A stretch of DNA of 64,000 bases from Prevotellaceae bacterium UBA2852 (GCA_002350855.1 DEFM01000026.1:1-64000); one strand, 5' to 3'; counted from the stretch's first letter, positions 9,973 to 18,124 are shown. Numbers and translations are program-made. Notes: generated by a model not told the origin, from the sequence alone.

Positions 9973-10057
9973 TTGATTTCGTGTAGAATGAATGGGGGGA
10001 GACATCCTTGGTTTCGTGTAAAATTTAGTTCAATCAAACTTTGATTCCGTGATGAAA
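9973..10057 (+). repeat. Three spaced direct repeats in a leader region
   Basis: Three related 17-mers begin at 9973 (TTGATTTCGTGTAGAAT), 10008 (TTGGTTTCGTGTAAAAT) and 10041 (TTGATTCCGTGATGAAA), 35 and 33 bases apart, directly after the promoter at 9939-9969. The spacing is close to three helical turns. They could be binding sites or remnants of a mobile sequence. A second possible -7 box, TACATTTG, lies at 10073-10080. The rest of the gap to 10210 holds only a weak inverted repeat (TTGGAATT near 10114 and AATTCCAA near 10166). Confidence 0.45.
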
Positions 10058-10210
10058 AGGAAAATATACGAATACATTTGAAACAGACACTATTTATCTC
10101 GAGAAGAATATGACCTTGGAATTCTATAATGAAGAAGATCGTCATGTTTCTTTTGTGAATTCAATAATTCCAAAGTCAATAAAACTTTAGATTTTGCAAT
10201 TTGTCAAAAT

Positions 10211-10930
10211 ATGGAAATAGAAGAGTACAGAAAACTGTGGAAAGAAGCAATTCATTTGTGCGAATTAGAGCCAAATGAAGAAGAAGCAACTTCATTTGTA
10301 AGACGATATTATAATAGGAATAGCTTCTTCTTTAGTTCTATGGATGACAGAACTTTGCTACTTACTTTTGTGGGGCTTGTCGTTTACGAAAAGAAATTTC
10401 ATCTGCAATATGGCTCCACATCACCTGCTATTTTCTGCTATAGGGCATTATTGAATAAAGCTAATTTAAAAGAAATGGATAAAATGTTCATTTTTGATAT
10501 TGGCGACTGGGCTGCAGACTACTCTGACAATGGTTACGTTCCAATGGGTAATTATCGTGGATATGGACCAAGAAAATATTATAAATTCTTGGAAGAATAT
10601 CAAACTCGTGTTTCAGAAGAGAAAGCTGCAGCTCAAAAAAGAAAAGAGGAACGTCTCGCAGAAGGCAGAGAAAAAGCTTTAGCAACAAAACGTAAGCACC
10701 AAGAAAGAAAAGAAATCATTCAGCAATTAAGGGATAAAACAGTAGATGAGAGTCTTAGCATTATAAAACAAAGTGGAAAATCTGTGTTTTATTACATCGA
10801 TTTGATAGAAGAATGGTTCCAGAAAAAATCGCTTAGCGAGGAGCAAAAGGAGGACGTTTTTTCATTATTCCCCTGTAAATCCACAAGACATAATGATAGG
10901 CGAAAGAAGAACTTGGAGAAGCTGATATAA
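10211..10930 (+). CDS. Unrecognised 239-residue protein with charged coiled-coil middle
   Basis: Residues 1-125 look globular, with motifs such as FIFDIGDWAADYSDNGY. Residues about 130-185 are an Ala/Lys/Glu-rich helix likely to form a coiled coil (EEKAAAQKRKEERLAEGREK), followed by a helical C-terminus. There is no signal peptide or membrane segment. I do not recognise the family. The gene stands alone, with a promoter and long leader upstream and gene remnants downstream, in keeping with an accessory region. Confidence 0.6.
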   Translation: MEIEEYRKLWKEAIHLCELEPNEEEATSFVRRYYNRNSFFFSSMDDRTLLLTFVGLVVYEKKFHLQYGSTSPAIFCYRALLNKANLKEMDKMFIFDIGDWAADYSDNGYVPMGNYRGYGPRKYYKFLEEYQTRVSEEKAAAQKRKEERLAEGREKALATKRKHQERKEIIQQLRDKTVDESLSIIKQSGKSVFYYIDLIEEWFQKKSLSEEQKEDVFSLFPCKSTRHNDRRKKNLEKLI

Positions 10931-10942
10931 GACAAATACAAT

Positions 10943-11291
10943 ATGATTATAATAGAATCGAAACGGAAGAAAGCAGCGACGATATTGAAGAAATATCCGA
11001 ATGCAATACTGGCAGATGTAACCAGAGACTCCGAGGAAGGATTCGAACAGGAATCAGTTCAGGGTTTTATGCAGCAGGAAGGGGAGGTTGTGCGTAGCTG
11101 AGTCGAAGGAGGATGTGGCGTTTGGTGATTTCAGGAAGGCTCTGCTGAACTATGGTGTTAGCGATGCTATCTATCTGGATATGGGACCTGGGTGGAATCA
11201 CGCCTGGTGCCGCATAGGAAACCGAGCGGTGGACTTGCATCCGAAGAAGAATGATTTCTGCACCAACTGGATTACTTTTTACAGGGAATAA
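10943..11291 (+). pseudogene. Composite gene remnant: DUF6939-like start joined to a glycosidase-like end
   Basis: From the ATG at 10943 a 52-codon frame reads MIIIESKRKKAATILKKYPN then ILADVT, which resembles the start of Bacteroidales DUF6939 proteins, and stops at 11101. In another frame, from about 11088 to 11291, the sequence reads AIYLDMGPGWNHAW and ends TNWITFYRE, which resembles the C-terminal end of phosphodiester-glycosidase-like (NAGPA-type) Bacteroidales proteins. Each half is a fragment, the frames differ, and the families are unrelated. The simplest reading is a deletion that fused the head of one gene to the tail of another. The family names rest on memory of similar sequences. 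Confidence 0.5.
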
Positions 11292-11292
11292 A

Positions 11293-11324
11293 TTTGACAT
11301 TTTGCTCACTTAATCGTAACTTTG
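11293..11324 (+). promoter_or_regulatory. Promoter of ftsZ
   Basis: TTTG at 11293-11296 and TAACTTTG at 11317-11324 are 20 bases apart. They lie directly after the gene remnant and 33 bases before the ftsZ ATG, so ftsZ here has its own promoter. Confidence 0.65.
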
Positions 11325-11356
11325 TTGCATTTGAAACTAATAAACAATATAATATT

Positions 11357-12580
11357 ATGGAACAGATATTAGAATCAACAATTCCTCCGTTTAATTTTCC
11401 AACAGTGGAGGATAAGTCAAAGAAAATAATTAAGGTTATCGGTGTCGGTGGTGGCGGCGGCAACGCTGTGCAGCACATGTGGGAAGAGGGCGTGAAGGAT
11501 GTTACCTTCATCGTCTGCAACACTGACTCTCAGGTCCTGTCGGCTAATAAGGTGCCTAACAAGTTTGTGCTGGGTGACGGACTGGGTGCTGGTGGTAATC
11601 CTATAAGAGGCAAAGAGAAGGCTGAACAGTATTTGGACGACATAAAATCTTTGTTTGATGTTGATACAAAGATGGTGTTCATTATGGCTGGAATGGGTGG
11701 CGGCACTGGTACTGGTGCAGCTCCAGTGATTGCAAAAACTGCTAAGGACATGGGCATCCTGACTGTGGGTGTGGTGACTTTGCCATTTGCGCTTGAAGGG
11801 AAGAAACGTATTGATAAGGCTCTGATTGGCGTGGAAGAGATGCGCAAGAATGTGGATTCGCTGCTGGTTATCAACAACGAGAAGCTTATTGATCAGTACG
11901 GTGGTAGCGACATGACGCTGGAGGAGGGCATGGCAAAGGCTGATGAGGTGTTGTCCATAGCTACAAAGACGGTGTCGGAGATTATCACGGTGATGGGTAT
12001 GGTGAACCGAGACTTTGAGGATATCAATACCGTGATGCGAAACGGCGGAACTGCATTGGTGTCGGTTGCCAAAGCAAGTGGTGAACAGCGTATATTCAAG
12101 GCTATGTCGGAAGCTCTGAATTCACCTCTGCTTAATAATATCGACAAACAGAAGGCTAAGAAGCTGTTGTATATAGTCTACAGCGGTGATGTGAATCCAA
12201 CAAGGATGAGTGAGCTGACTGAAATCAATCAGTTTATGGAGGGCTTCAACGATGATATCGAGGTGCTGTGGGGACATTATCCAGACAAGCAGCTGGGGGA
12301 TGAAACTAAAGTCTCTATTATTGCAACTGGTTTCGATCGAGATGAAATTGTTGAGGATATTAATACCTGTGCTGACAAGACTGAGGCTTTGAACAGATTG
12401 CGCGAATACTACTATCCAAGCCATAAGCCAACGGCTATTACTGCAAAGCCTTCAGAAAAGGAAGAAACCGAGGTGGCGGAAACACAACAACCCAAAGTGC
12501 CTGCAGCTCAAAACAATGCACCAAAGACTTTCATGCAGAAACTGAAAGAACGCCTCATAAGCATAATTGACGAGGACTGA
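11357..12580 (+). CDS. ftsZ: Cell-division GTPase FtsZ (possibly a second, divergent copy)
   Basis: FtsZ polymerises at mid-cell with GTP to form the division ring. The start chosen is the ATG at 11357 (MEQILEST), downstream of the promoter box; a frame extension to 11294 overlaps the promoter and is not used. The protein has about 407 residues: a nucleotide-binding loop GVGGGGGNAV near residue 30, the tubulin signature GGGTGTGAAP near 108, a synergy-loop region, and a variable linker with a short C-terminal helix (FMQKLKERLISIIDED). In Bacteroidales ftsZ normally closes the mur/fts cluster behind ftsA. Here there is no ftsA, and an accessory region precedes it. The middle (MRNGGTALVSVAKASGEQ) differs from the commonest form. 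It may be a relocated gene or a paralogue. Confidence 0.85.
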   Translation: MEQILESTIPPFNFPTVEDKSKKIIKVIGVGGGGGNAVQHMWEEGVKDVTFIVCNTDSQVLSANKVPNKFVLGDGLGAGGNPIRGKEKAEQYLDDIKSLFDVDTKMVFIMAGMGGGTGTGAAPVIAKTAKDMGILTVGVVTLPFALEGKKRIDKALIGVEEMRKNVDSLLVINNEKLIDQYGGSDMTLEEGMAKADEVLSIATKTVSEIITVMGMVNRDFEDINTVMRNGGTALVSVAKASGEQRIFKAMSEALNSPLLNNIDKQKAKKLLYIVYSGDVNPTRMSELTEINQFMEGFNDDIEVLWGHYPDKQLGDETKVSIIATGFDRDEIVEDINTCADKTEALNRLREYYYPSHKPTAITAKPSEKEETEVAETQQPKVPAAQNNAPKTFMQKLKERLISIIDED

Positions 12581-12597
12581 ATAAGCAGTAATGGCGG

Positions 12598-13251
12598 CTA
12601 CATTGGTGAAGAGGTGAGTATGTCTTGTGGGGTTGTGGCAAAGGTGGTGGCGCCGTGGAGTTCGAGAAAGGCGCGGGTGCGGAATCCCCAGAGGACGCTG
12701 ATGCAGGGGAGTTGGGCGTTGCGGGCGGTCTGCACATCGACGTCGCTGTCGCCTATATAGACGGCATTGGCACTGCTCACGCCAAGTTGACGCAATGCCT
12801 CGAATACGGTGTCGGGCGCTGGTTTCTTGCGTAAGCCTTCTGCTTCGTGCTCCCCAATGGCGACTTCAACGGTGTCGGGAAAGAAATGGCGGCAGAGGTC
12901 TTGGGTGGCTGCATAGAATTTGTTGCTTACAACAGCTACATGCTTGCCGCGACGTCGCAGTTCGGACAGTAGCTCGGGTATGCCTTCGTAGGGTCGTGTG
13001 GTGTCCTGGGAATGTTGCATGTAGTATTCCCGAAAGGTCCGGAAAACAGCCTCGAATTGTGGATTGCGGTCTCCATTGGGCACAGCTCTTTTGATAAGCA
13101 TGCGAACGCCGTTGCCTACGAATTGCCGCACTTCTTCGAGTGTGTGCTCTGGCATGGAGTGTTGACGGAGTGCGTAGTTGACGGCAGAGGCGAGGTCATC
13201 AAGGGTGTTGAGAAGTGTGCCGTCGAGATCAAAGATATATGTGTCGTACAT
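12598..13251 (-). CDS. gph: HAD-superfamily phosphatase, phosphoglycolate phosphatase-like
   Basis: 217 residues. HAD motif I is FDLDGTLLNT at residues 7-16 (nucleophile Asp and acid Asp). The cap domain follows, then motif II VVSNK near 110, a Lys in the RKKPAPD motif III region, and motif IV YIGDSDVDVQTA near 167. This matches subfamily IA phosphatases of the Gph/PGP type, which dephosphorylate 2-phosphoglycolate or similar small phosphates. Exact substrate is not decided by sequence. It converges on ftsZ with only 17 bases between the stop codons and no clear hairpin between them. A -7 box lies 22 bases before its start. Confidence 0.85.
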   Translation of the reverse strand: MYDTYIFDLDGTLLNTLDDLASAVNYALRQHSMPEHTLEEVRQFVGNGVRMLIKRAVPNGDRNPQFEAVFRTFREYYMQHSQDTTRPYEGIPELLSELRRRGKHVAVVSNKFYAATQDLCRHFFPDTVEVAIGEHEAEGLRKKPAPDTVFEALRQLGVSSANAVYIGDSDVDVQTARNAQLPCISVLWGFRTRAFLELHGATTFATTPQDILTSSPM

Positions 13252-13273
13252 TTGTTATTTTAGTTTTTCGGTG

Positions 13274-13281
13274 CAAAGGTA
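13274..13281 (-). promoter_or_regulatory. -7 box of the phosphatase gene
   Basis: The complement reads TACCTTTG, matching TAnnTTTG, 22 bases before the minus-strand ATG at 13251. No good -33 TTTG was seen at the expected distance. Confidence 0.5.
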
Positions 13282-13297
13282 CGAATTTAAAGTAAAG

Positions 13298-13325
13298 AGT
13301 GAAGAATTAAGAGTGAAGAATGAAT
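13298..13325. repeat. Short tandem repeat of the GAGTGAAGAAT type
   Basis: GAGTGAAGAATTAAGAGTGA and a following copy form an imperfect tandem repeat between the divergent phosphatase and GH43 promoters. The same word family recurs near 41876, 42865, 43835 and 58903 in either orientation. Confidence 0.6.
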
Positions 13326-13422
13326 AATTAAAAGAGCGCGCGGAAATGATTCAGACAAGTGAATAATTGGGAAGGAACTGAAATTGTTTCTGCCCAATTT
13401 TCTTTATTCACGGAATAATTAC

Positions 13423-13430
13423 TAACTTTG
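13423..13430 (+). promoter_or_regulatory. -7 box before the GH43-like gene
   Basis: TAACTTTG, matching the consensus, 25 bases before the ATG at 13456. The -33 region is only T-rich (near 13398-13403), without a clean TTTG. Confidence 0.5.
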
Positions 13431-13455
13431 GTGCGAACTTAATAATTATGGAAAA

Positions 13456-14613
13456 ATGAAAAGACTCGGATTTTTGATTATTGCAATGGCGTTGCTGGCA
13501 GCTTCGACGGTTAAGGCTCAGAAGGGTGGGCTTGCTTTCCGCCCGGGTGAATTGTGGCCGGACGACCGAGGGCAGCATATCAATGCTCACGGTGGTGGAA
13601 TAATGAAGTATAACGACACATTCTACTGGTTTGGTGAGCATAAGGCTGACCATACTTCCGACGCACTGGTGGGGGTGACTTGCTATTCCTCCAAGGATCT
13701 GGTAAACTGGAACTTCTGCGGCGTGGCTCTGAGTGTAAGCGAAGAGAAGGGTTCGGACATAGAACGTGGCTGTATCCTTGAACGCCCGAAGGTGATTTAT
13801 AATAAGGTGACTGGGAAGTTCTGCATGTGGTTCCATCTGGAGCTGAAGGGTAGGGGCTACGATGCAGCGCGCTATGGTGTGGCTGTGGCTGACAAGCCTG
13901 AAGGTCCGTATAAGTTCCTGTATTCCCAAAGGGCTAATGCTGGCACATGGCCTGTGGAGTTCGGACGGGACGAACTGGCGGTGGTGGATACGCTCAAGAT
14001 GGCGAACTACAGGACTTCGTGGACTCCGGCATGGCAGGACGCAGTGGAGAAGGGACTGCTGCTGAAGCGTGACTTCAGAACCGGACAGATGTCGCGCGAC
14101 ATGACTCTTTATGTGGATGACGACGGCAAGGCTTACCATATCTTCTCGTCGGAAGAGAATATGACGCTGCATATCGCTGAACTGACCAACGACTTTTTGC
14201 ACCACTCAGGACGATATACCAGAGTGGCTCCTGGCGGACAGAACGAGGCTCCAGCGATTTTCAAGCATGAGGGTACGTACTGGATGATTACATCAGGCTG
14301 CACGGGATGGGCACCGAACGAGGCTCGTATGTTCTCCGCTCCCAGTATCATGGGACCATGGACTCAGCATCCTAATCCTTGTCGTGGACCAAAGGCTGAC
14401 AAGACGTTCAACGGACAAAGCACATATATCCTTACTCTCAGCGAGGAGGAACAGGAAAAGATAACTAACCGCAAAGCCAAAAGCCCGCTGATTATCTTCA
14501 TGGCTGACATGTGGCGTCCGCGCCATCCGAGCGATGCAAGGTATATATGGCTACCCATCGAATTTGAAAACGGCAAACCGGTGGTGAAGTGGAGAGAGGA
14601 GTGGAAACTTTAA
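13456..14613 (+). CDS. Secreted glycoside hydrolase family 43-like enzyme
   Basis: 385 residues with a signal peptide (MKRLGFLIIAMALLAASTVK, cleavage after about residue 21). The mature protein is one five-bladed propeller domain. Recognisable pieces are INAHGGGIMKYNDTFYWFGEHK near 48-68, CYSSKDLVNW near 89, the LERPKVIYN strand, and GGQNEAPAIF with YWMITSGCTGW near 260-285. The AHGGG...YYWFGE pattern is closest in my memory to GH43 exo-beta-1,3-galactanase-like enzymes, so a galactan-type side chain is a reasonable guess. Substrate is not fixed by the sequence. There is no attached carbohydrate-binding module and no SusC/SusD partner nearby, so it stands alone rather than in a typical polysaccharide utilisation locus. 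Confidence 0.75.
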   Translation: MKRLGFLIIAMALLAASTVKAQKGGLAFRPGELWPDDRGQHINAHGGGIMKYNDTFYWFGEHKADHTSDALVGVTCYSSKDLVNWNFCGVALSVSEEKGSDIERGCILERPKVIYNKVTGKFCMWFHLELKGRGYDAARYGVAVADKPEGPYKFLYSQRANAGTWPVEFGRDELAVVDTLKMANYRTSWTPAWQDAVEKGLLLKRDFRTGQMSRDMTLYVDDDGKAYHIFSSEENMTLHIAELTNDFLHHSGRYTRVAPGGQNEAPAIFKHEGTYWMITSGCTGWAPNEARMFSAPSIMGPWTQHPNPCRGPKADKTFNGQSTYILTLSEEEQEKITNRKAKSPLIIFMADMWRPRHPSDARYIWLPIEFENGKPVVKWREEWKL

Positions 14614-14642
14614 AACTAAAGAACTTTTTTACTCCGTTAGTA

Positions 14643-14673
14643 TTTGCAGTTTGACTTTTTTGCATTACATTTG
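14643..14673 (+). promoter_or_regulatory. Promoter before the GYF-domain gene (twin of 16930-16960)
   Basis: TTTG at 14643-14646 and TACATTTG at 14666-14673, 19 bases apart. The stretch 14643-14676 is identical to 16930-16963 except for one C/T difference. Confidence 0.7.
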
Positions 14674-14704
14674 CGACAGTATAACTAAATAGCATTCTAA
14701 TACA

Positions 14705-15199
14705 ATGGGACTTTTTGATATATTGAGCAGTGTGGTTCCCGGAGTGGGACGCACTGTGAGAGATGTGGAAAACGTCACGGATGCAGCAAGTAGCACAAGC
14801 AGCGCAGGAAGTGCTGTGGGTAGTGCAGCCGCTGGAATCGTGGGCAGCGCCGTATCTATGGGCGTGGGTATGTTCATGTCGAAGAAGATGATGGACAAGC
14901 AGTCGAAAATGATTGCCGAACAGCAACAGCAGGCAATGCAGCAACAGGCGATGCAGATGCAACAGATGCAGCAGATGTACAACCCTGGTATGCAGCAACA
15001 GGCTGTTCCTTCAATGTACTATGCTGTGGTAGATGGTCAGCAGATGGGACCACTTGACATCACTGCTCTACAACAGATGATCTGCAACCAACAGGTTAAG
15101 GCAGACACGATGATGTGGAAACCGAATATGCAGGCATGGGCTCAGGCTGCTACTATTCCTGAACTCGCCGCTTTCTTTGCAGCGCCACCAAGTCTATAA
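14705..15199 (+). CDS. GYF_2 (DUF4339) domain protein with Gln/Met-rich linker
   Basis: 164 residues. Residues 1-35 are a short amphipathic start. Residues 36-62 are a Gly/Ala/Ser-rich hydrophobic stretch (AVGSAAAGIVGSAVSMGVGM) that may insert in the membrane. Residues 75-100 are a Gln/Met-rich linker. Residues 114-160 form a GYF_2 domain: YYAVVDGQQMGPLDITALQQ then MMWKPNMQAWAQA, with the expected G-P and W positions. GYF_2 domains bind proline-rich peptides or act as adaptor modules in bacterial membrane proteins. The role here is unknown. The gene is alone, with its own promoter before it and a long hairpin after it. Confidence 0.75.
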   Translation: MGLFDILSSVVPGVGRTVRDVENVTDAASSTSSAGSAVGSAAAGIVGSAVSMGVGMFMSKKMMDKQSKMIAEQQQQAMQQQAMQMQQMQQMYNPGMQQQAVPSMYYAVVDGQQMGPLDITALQQMICNQQVKADTMMWKPNMQAWAQAATIPELAAFFAAPPSL

Positions 15200-15202
15200 A
15201 GA

Positions 15203-15249
15203 GCCTAACCCCAGCCCCTCCTTTTGGAAGGGGCTGTGGGGTGTAGGCC
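15203..15249. repeat. Long imperfect palindrome, GC-rich intergenic element
   Basis: GCCTAACCCC pairs with GGGGTGTAGGC and AGCCCCTCC with GGAAGGGGCT around a TTTT loop. It lies between two co-directional genes and could end transcription, though no long T run follows. It resembles the elements at 18125-18222 and 36468-36497. Confidence 0.6.
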
Positions 15250-15264
15250 TTAATAACTTACAAA

Positions 15265-16887
15265 ATGAAGAAATTGATATTGTGGATGATATCCATGATG
15301 ATGGGTGGTGTGTGCCATGCTGAGGATATCACCATCTGTTATGATGGGGCGTCGGTTAAAGTGACCCAGACGAGAAAGGATAGTGTTGTGGTTGCTGTGG
15401 ACCGTGCCTACGTGGACATCAAAAGTAAATATAAAGACCATATTCTCACTGTGCGCCTGACGGGTAGCAGTAATGACGGACAACTTAACCTGAAGGCTGA
15501 CGGAAAGGTGAGAATATGTCTCGACAATCTGACTCTGACCAGTCAGGAGGGTGCGCCGCTTTGCCTGAAGAATAAGAAGAAGACGGAGGTTGTAGTTCCC
15601 AAGGGAACGGAGAGCACTCTGTCCATAGCAGCTTGCAACGATACGGTGAATCATAAGGGTGCCGTGGTTTGGGCAAAGGACAAACTTCTGCTTTCGGGTG
15701 AAGGCACACTTAATATCGTTACAAAAGGTGACGGTTGCCGTGGCATCAAGACGAAGAAGGATGTTACGATTGAAGGGCTGACGCTTAATGTCTCAACTTC
15801 CGGCAACAACTTGGGTGAAAAGCCTTTTGAGATGTTTGCTTTCCCTGATATGCCGGAGGGCGGCTTTCCTGAATTTCCCGGTGGCTTTCCTATGCCTAAT
15901 GACAGCATAATGAAGGGGATGTTCCCGAACTTTCCCGGTGGCTTTCCCATGCCTAATGACAGTATTATGAAGGGGATGTTCCCGAACTTTCCCGGTGGCT
16001 TTCCTATGCCAAATGACAGTATTATAAAGGGGATGTTCCAGAACTTTCCTGGAGGCTTTCCTATGCCAAACGACAGTATTATGAAGGGGATGTTCCCGAA
16101 TTTTCCCGGTGTCTTCCCGAATTTTGGTGATAGGGAAGGGAACGACAGTATTGAAGGAGGCGGTTTCGGTGGTTTTGGTGGCAAGCATAAGTACTATGCT
16201 GCCACCAAGGGAATTGCGTCGAAAGGCAGAGTCATCATCAACAGCGGCAACGTGACTGTCAGAACTGCCACAGCGGGAGCTGAGGGAATTGAGGGCAAAC
16301 AGGGTGTGATAGTCAATGGTGGCAACGTGGATGTACTTGCGACTGACGATGCTATCAATGCCAATGCAACTATTGAGTTCAATGGTGGTTGCGTCACAGC
16401 CCGCAGCATGGGTAACGATGCGGTTGACTCTAATCCTAAAGGCAGTTTCTTCATGCCTTTCGGCGGAAACAGTGAACAGGCATCCGATCCTGCGATAATC
16501 ATCAAGGGTGGTACGGTCTATGCATGGAGTCAGGTGGGTTCGCCTGAAGAGGGTCTTGACTGCGACTTCTCTCCATTAGCCGTGGAGGGAGGACGGGTGT
16601 TTACCGTTGGCGGAGGTATGGGTGAAATGCCGTCTGTGCCAACAAACCAAACTGCTAAGCAGCCTACTGTTCTGCTGATAGGAATGAATATAGCGCAGGA
16701 CGCTCAGATAACAATCTGTGACGGTAGCGGTAAGGTTATCGACACTATAACCGTTCCGTTCTCCATGCGACGCAGTGCCAGTCTTGTCAGTATCCCAGCC
16801 TTCAAGGTGGGAGGCTCCTATACTGTGAAGACTACGGACTACGAGAGAACTTTCACCATTGATGAGAATTTCACAATTGTGAGGTGA
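15265..16887 (+). CDS. Secreted carbohydrate-binding domain protein (DUF4353-like) with 19-residue tandem repeats
   Basis: 540 residues with a signal peptide (MKKLILWMISMMMGGVCHA). The N-terminal part (about 20-190) and C-terminal part (about 315-480) are beta-helix-like, with phrases such as VRICLDNLTL, GEGTLNIVTKGDGCRGI, VIINSGNVTV and DDAINAN. This is the pattern of the carbohydrate-binding domain family DUF4353. Between them, residues 203-290 hold four full and one partial copy of a 19-residue unit containing NFPGGFPMPNDSIMKGMFP. A short beta-sandwich-like tail ends the protein. The family is surface or secreted and probably binds glycans; the repeat block is a likely length-variable linker. 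The gene follows the GYF gene after a palindromic element. Confidence 0.7.
   Translation: MKKLILWMISMMMGGVCHAEDITICYDGASVKVTQTRKDSVVVAVDRAYVDIKSKYKDHILTVRLTGSSNDGQLNLKADGKVRICLDNLTLTSQEGAPLCLKNKKKTEVVVPKGTESTLSIAACNDTVNHKGAVVWAKDKLLLSGEGTLNIVTKGDGCRGIKTKKDVTIEGLTLNVSTSGNNLGEKPFEMFAFPDMPEGGFPEFPGGFPMPNDSIMKGMFPNFPGGFPMPNDSIMKGMFPNFPGGFPMPNDSIIKGMFQNFPGGFPMPNDSIMKGMFPNFPGVFPNFGDREGNDSIEGGGFGGFGGKHKYYAATKGIASKGRVIINSGNVTVRTATAGAEGIEGKQGVIVNGGNVDVLATDDAINANATIEFNGGCVTARSMGNDAVDSNPKGSFFMPFGGNSEQASDPAIIIKGGTVYAWSQVGSPEEGLDCDFSPLAVEGGRVFTVGGGMGEMPSVPTNQTAKQPTVLLIGMNIAQDAQITICDGSGKVIDTITVPFSMRRSASLVSIPAFKVGGSYTVKTTDYERTFTIDENFTIVR
15871..16128 (+). repeat. 57-base tandem repeat inside a coding region
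   Basis: Units start at 15871, 15928, 15985 and 16042, with a partial unit at 16099. Each is 57 bases (19 codons) with few differences, many of them silent, so copy number can change without breaking the frame. Near identity suggests recent expansion. Confidence 0.85.
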
Positions 16888-16929
16888 TTCAAAAAAAATG
16901 CTAATAGATTGTAATTATCTTGAATATAA

Positions 16930-16960
16930 TTTGCAGTTTGATTTTTTTGCATTACATTTG
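16930..16960 (+). promoter_or_regulatory. Promoter before manC (twin of 14643-14673)
   Basis: TTTG at 16930-16933 and TACATTTG at 16953-16960, 19 bases apart, about 80 bases before the manC start. Confidence 0.7.
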
Positions 16961-17038
16961 CGATGAAGATAAAAAATGGCTGAATTAACTCAGCCGCAAA
17001 ACACCTAATTATACCTACCAAAATCTAATCTACCATTC

Positions 17039-18124
17039 ATGATGAATAGTGACAATTATTGTGTGATACTTGCAGGGGGAATCGGTTCCCGATTGTGGCC
17101 ATCAAGCCGTCAGCAACACCCAAAGCAGTTTCTTGACTTGCTTGGAACCGGTGAAACTCTCCTGCAAACAACTTATAAGCGTTTCGCAGAATTTATAGAT
17201 CCTCAGAACATTATTGTAATGTCTAACTATCAATACGAGGATCTGGTGCATGAACAACTTCCTGAATTACCCAAGAAAAACCTCCTGCTGGAGCCGATGC
17301 GCCGCAATACGGTGCCGAGTGTGACTTGGGCTGCGGTGGAGATATTCTATCGTAATCCCAAAGGTAGAATCGTGGTTACTCCTGTTGACCAGGTGGTGGT
17401 GACTCAGGAAGAATTCAAAAAGGACATTCTCAACGGTCTTGAATATGTAGGGGAAAACGACCGCCTGCTGACTATGGGAATCGTACCCACACGCCCTGAC
17501 ACCACTTACGGATATATCCAGATGGCAGACAATATCAAGGAGGATATCTACAAGGTACAGACATTCACCGAGAAACCATCGCTGGAATTTGCCAAGATGT
17601 TCCTCGAGAACAACGAATTCCTGTGGAATACGGGTCTCTTCGTCTGGAAAGCATCTACGTTCCTGACTTCTCTACATTCTCACTCAACATTGTTTGTGGA
17701 AATGATGAAGTCGGTTGAGGCTGAATATGCTGCCGGCGGAAATGTGGATTCTATATTGCAGGATATATTTGCCAAATGTCCTAACCTCTCACTCGAAGAG
17801 GGAATTCTGGAGAAATTGGAAAATGTGGATGTTATGATGTGTCACTTCCACTGGAACGATATAGGTACATGGCATTCTCTCTTCGACGTGCTCAGCAAGG
17901 ACAAGGATGCAAATGTGGGAATTGGTGATCACATCATGCTCTATGACTGCGAAGACTGCATGGTCAAGCTGCCGCAAGGGAAGATTGCGGTGATTCAGGG
18001 ACTGAAAGACTATGTGGTGGTGGAAGAGAACAACGTGCTTGTGATCTGCAAGAAGGATGACCAAAGCGCTATCCGCAAATTCGTCAATGACGTGCAGATA
18101 GGCATCGGTGATGAGTATGTGTAG
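17039..18124 (+). CDS. manC: Mannose-1-phosphate guanylyltransferase
   Basis: Makes GDP-mannose from mannose 1-phosphate and GTP, the precursor for GDP-sugars used in surface glycans. 361 residues; ATG codons at 17039 and 17042 are both possible starts. The nucleotidyltransferase signature GGIGSRLWPSSR is near residues 14-25, followed by PKQFLDL; other landmarks are VTPVDQVV, GYIQ, FTEKPS and FLWNTGLFVWK. It ends after the catalytic and beta-helix parts, without the cupin-type isomerase domain of bifunctional enzymes, so it is the single-function form. It has its own promoter and no other GDP-mannose genes beside it. Confidence 0.9.
   Translation: MMNSDNYCVILAGGIGSRLWPSSRQQHPKQFLDLLGTGETLLQTTYKRFAEFIDPQNIIVMSNYQYEDLVHEQLPELPKKNLLLEPMRRNTVPSVTWAAVEIFYRNPKGRIVVTPVDQVVVTQEEFKKDILNGLEYVGENDRLLTMGIVPTRPDTTYGYIQMADNIKEDIYKVQTFTEKPSLEFAKMFLENNEFLWNTGLFVWKASTFLTSLHSHSTLFVEMMKSVEAEYAAGGNVDSILQDIFAKCPNLSLEEGILEKLENVDVMMCHFHWNDIGTWHSLFDVLSKDKDANVGIGDHIMLYDCEDCMVKLPQGKIAVIQGLKDYVVVEENNVLVICKKDDQSAIRKFVNDVQIGIGDEYV

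Noticed and set aside
13408..14205. Minus-strand open frame opposite the first GH43-like gene
   Set aside because: Antisense to the signal peptide and catalytic domain, no recognisable protein.
15871..16128. CRISPR or intergenic repeat
   Set aside because: The units are an exact multiple of three, lie in one open frame and encode a regular 19-residue repeat.
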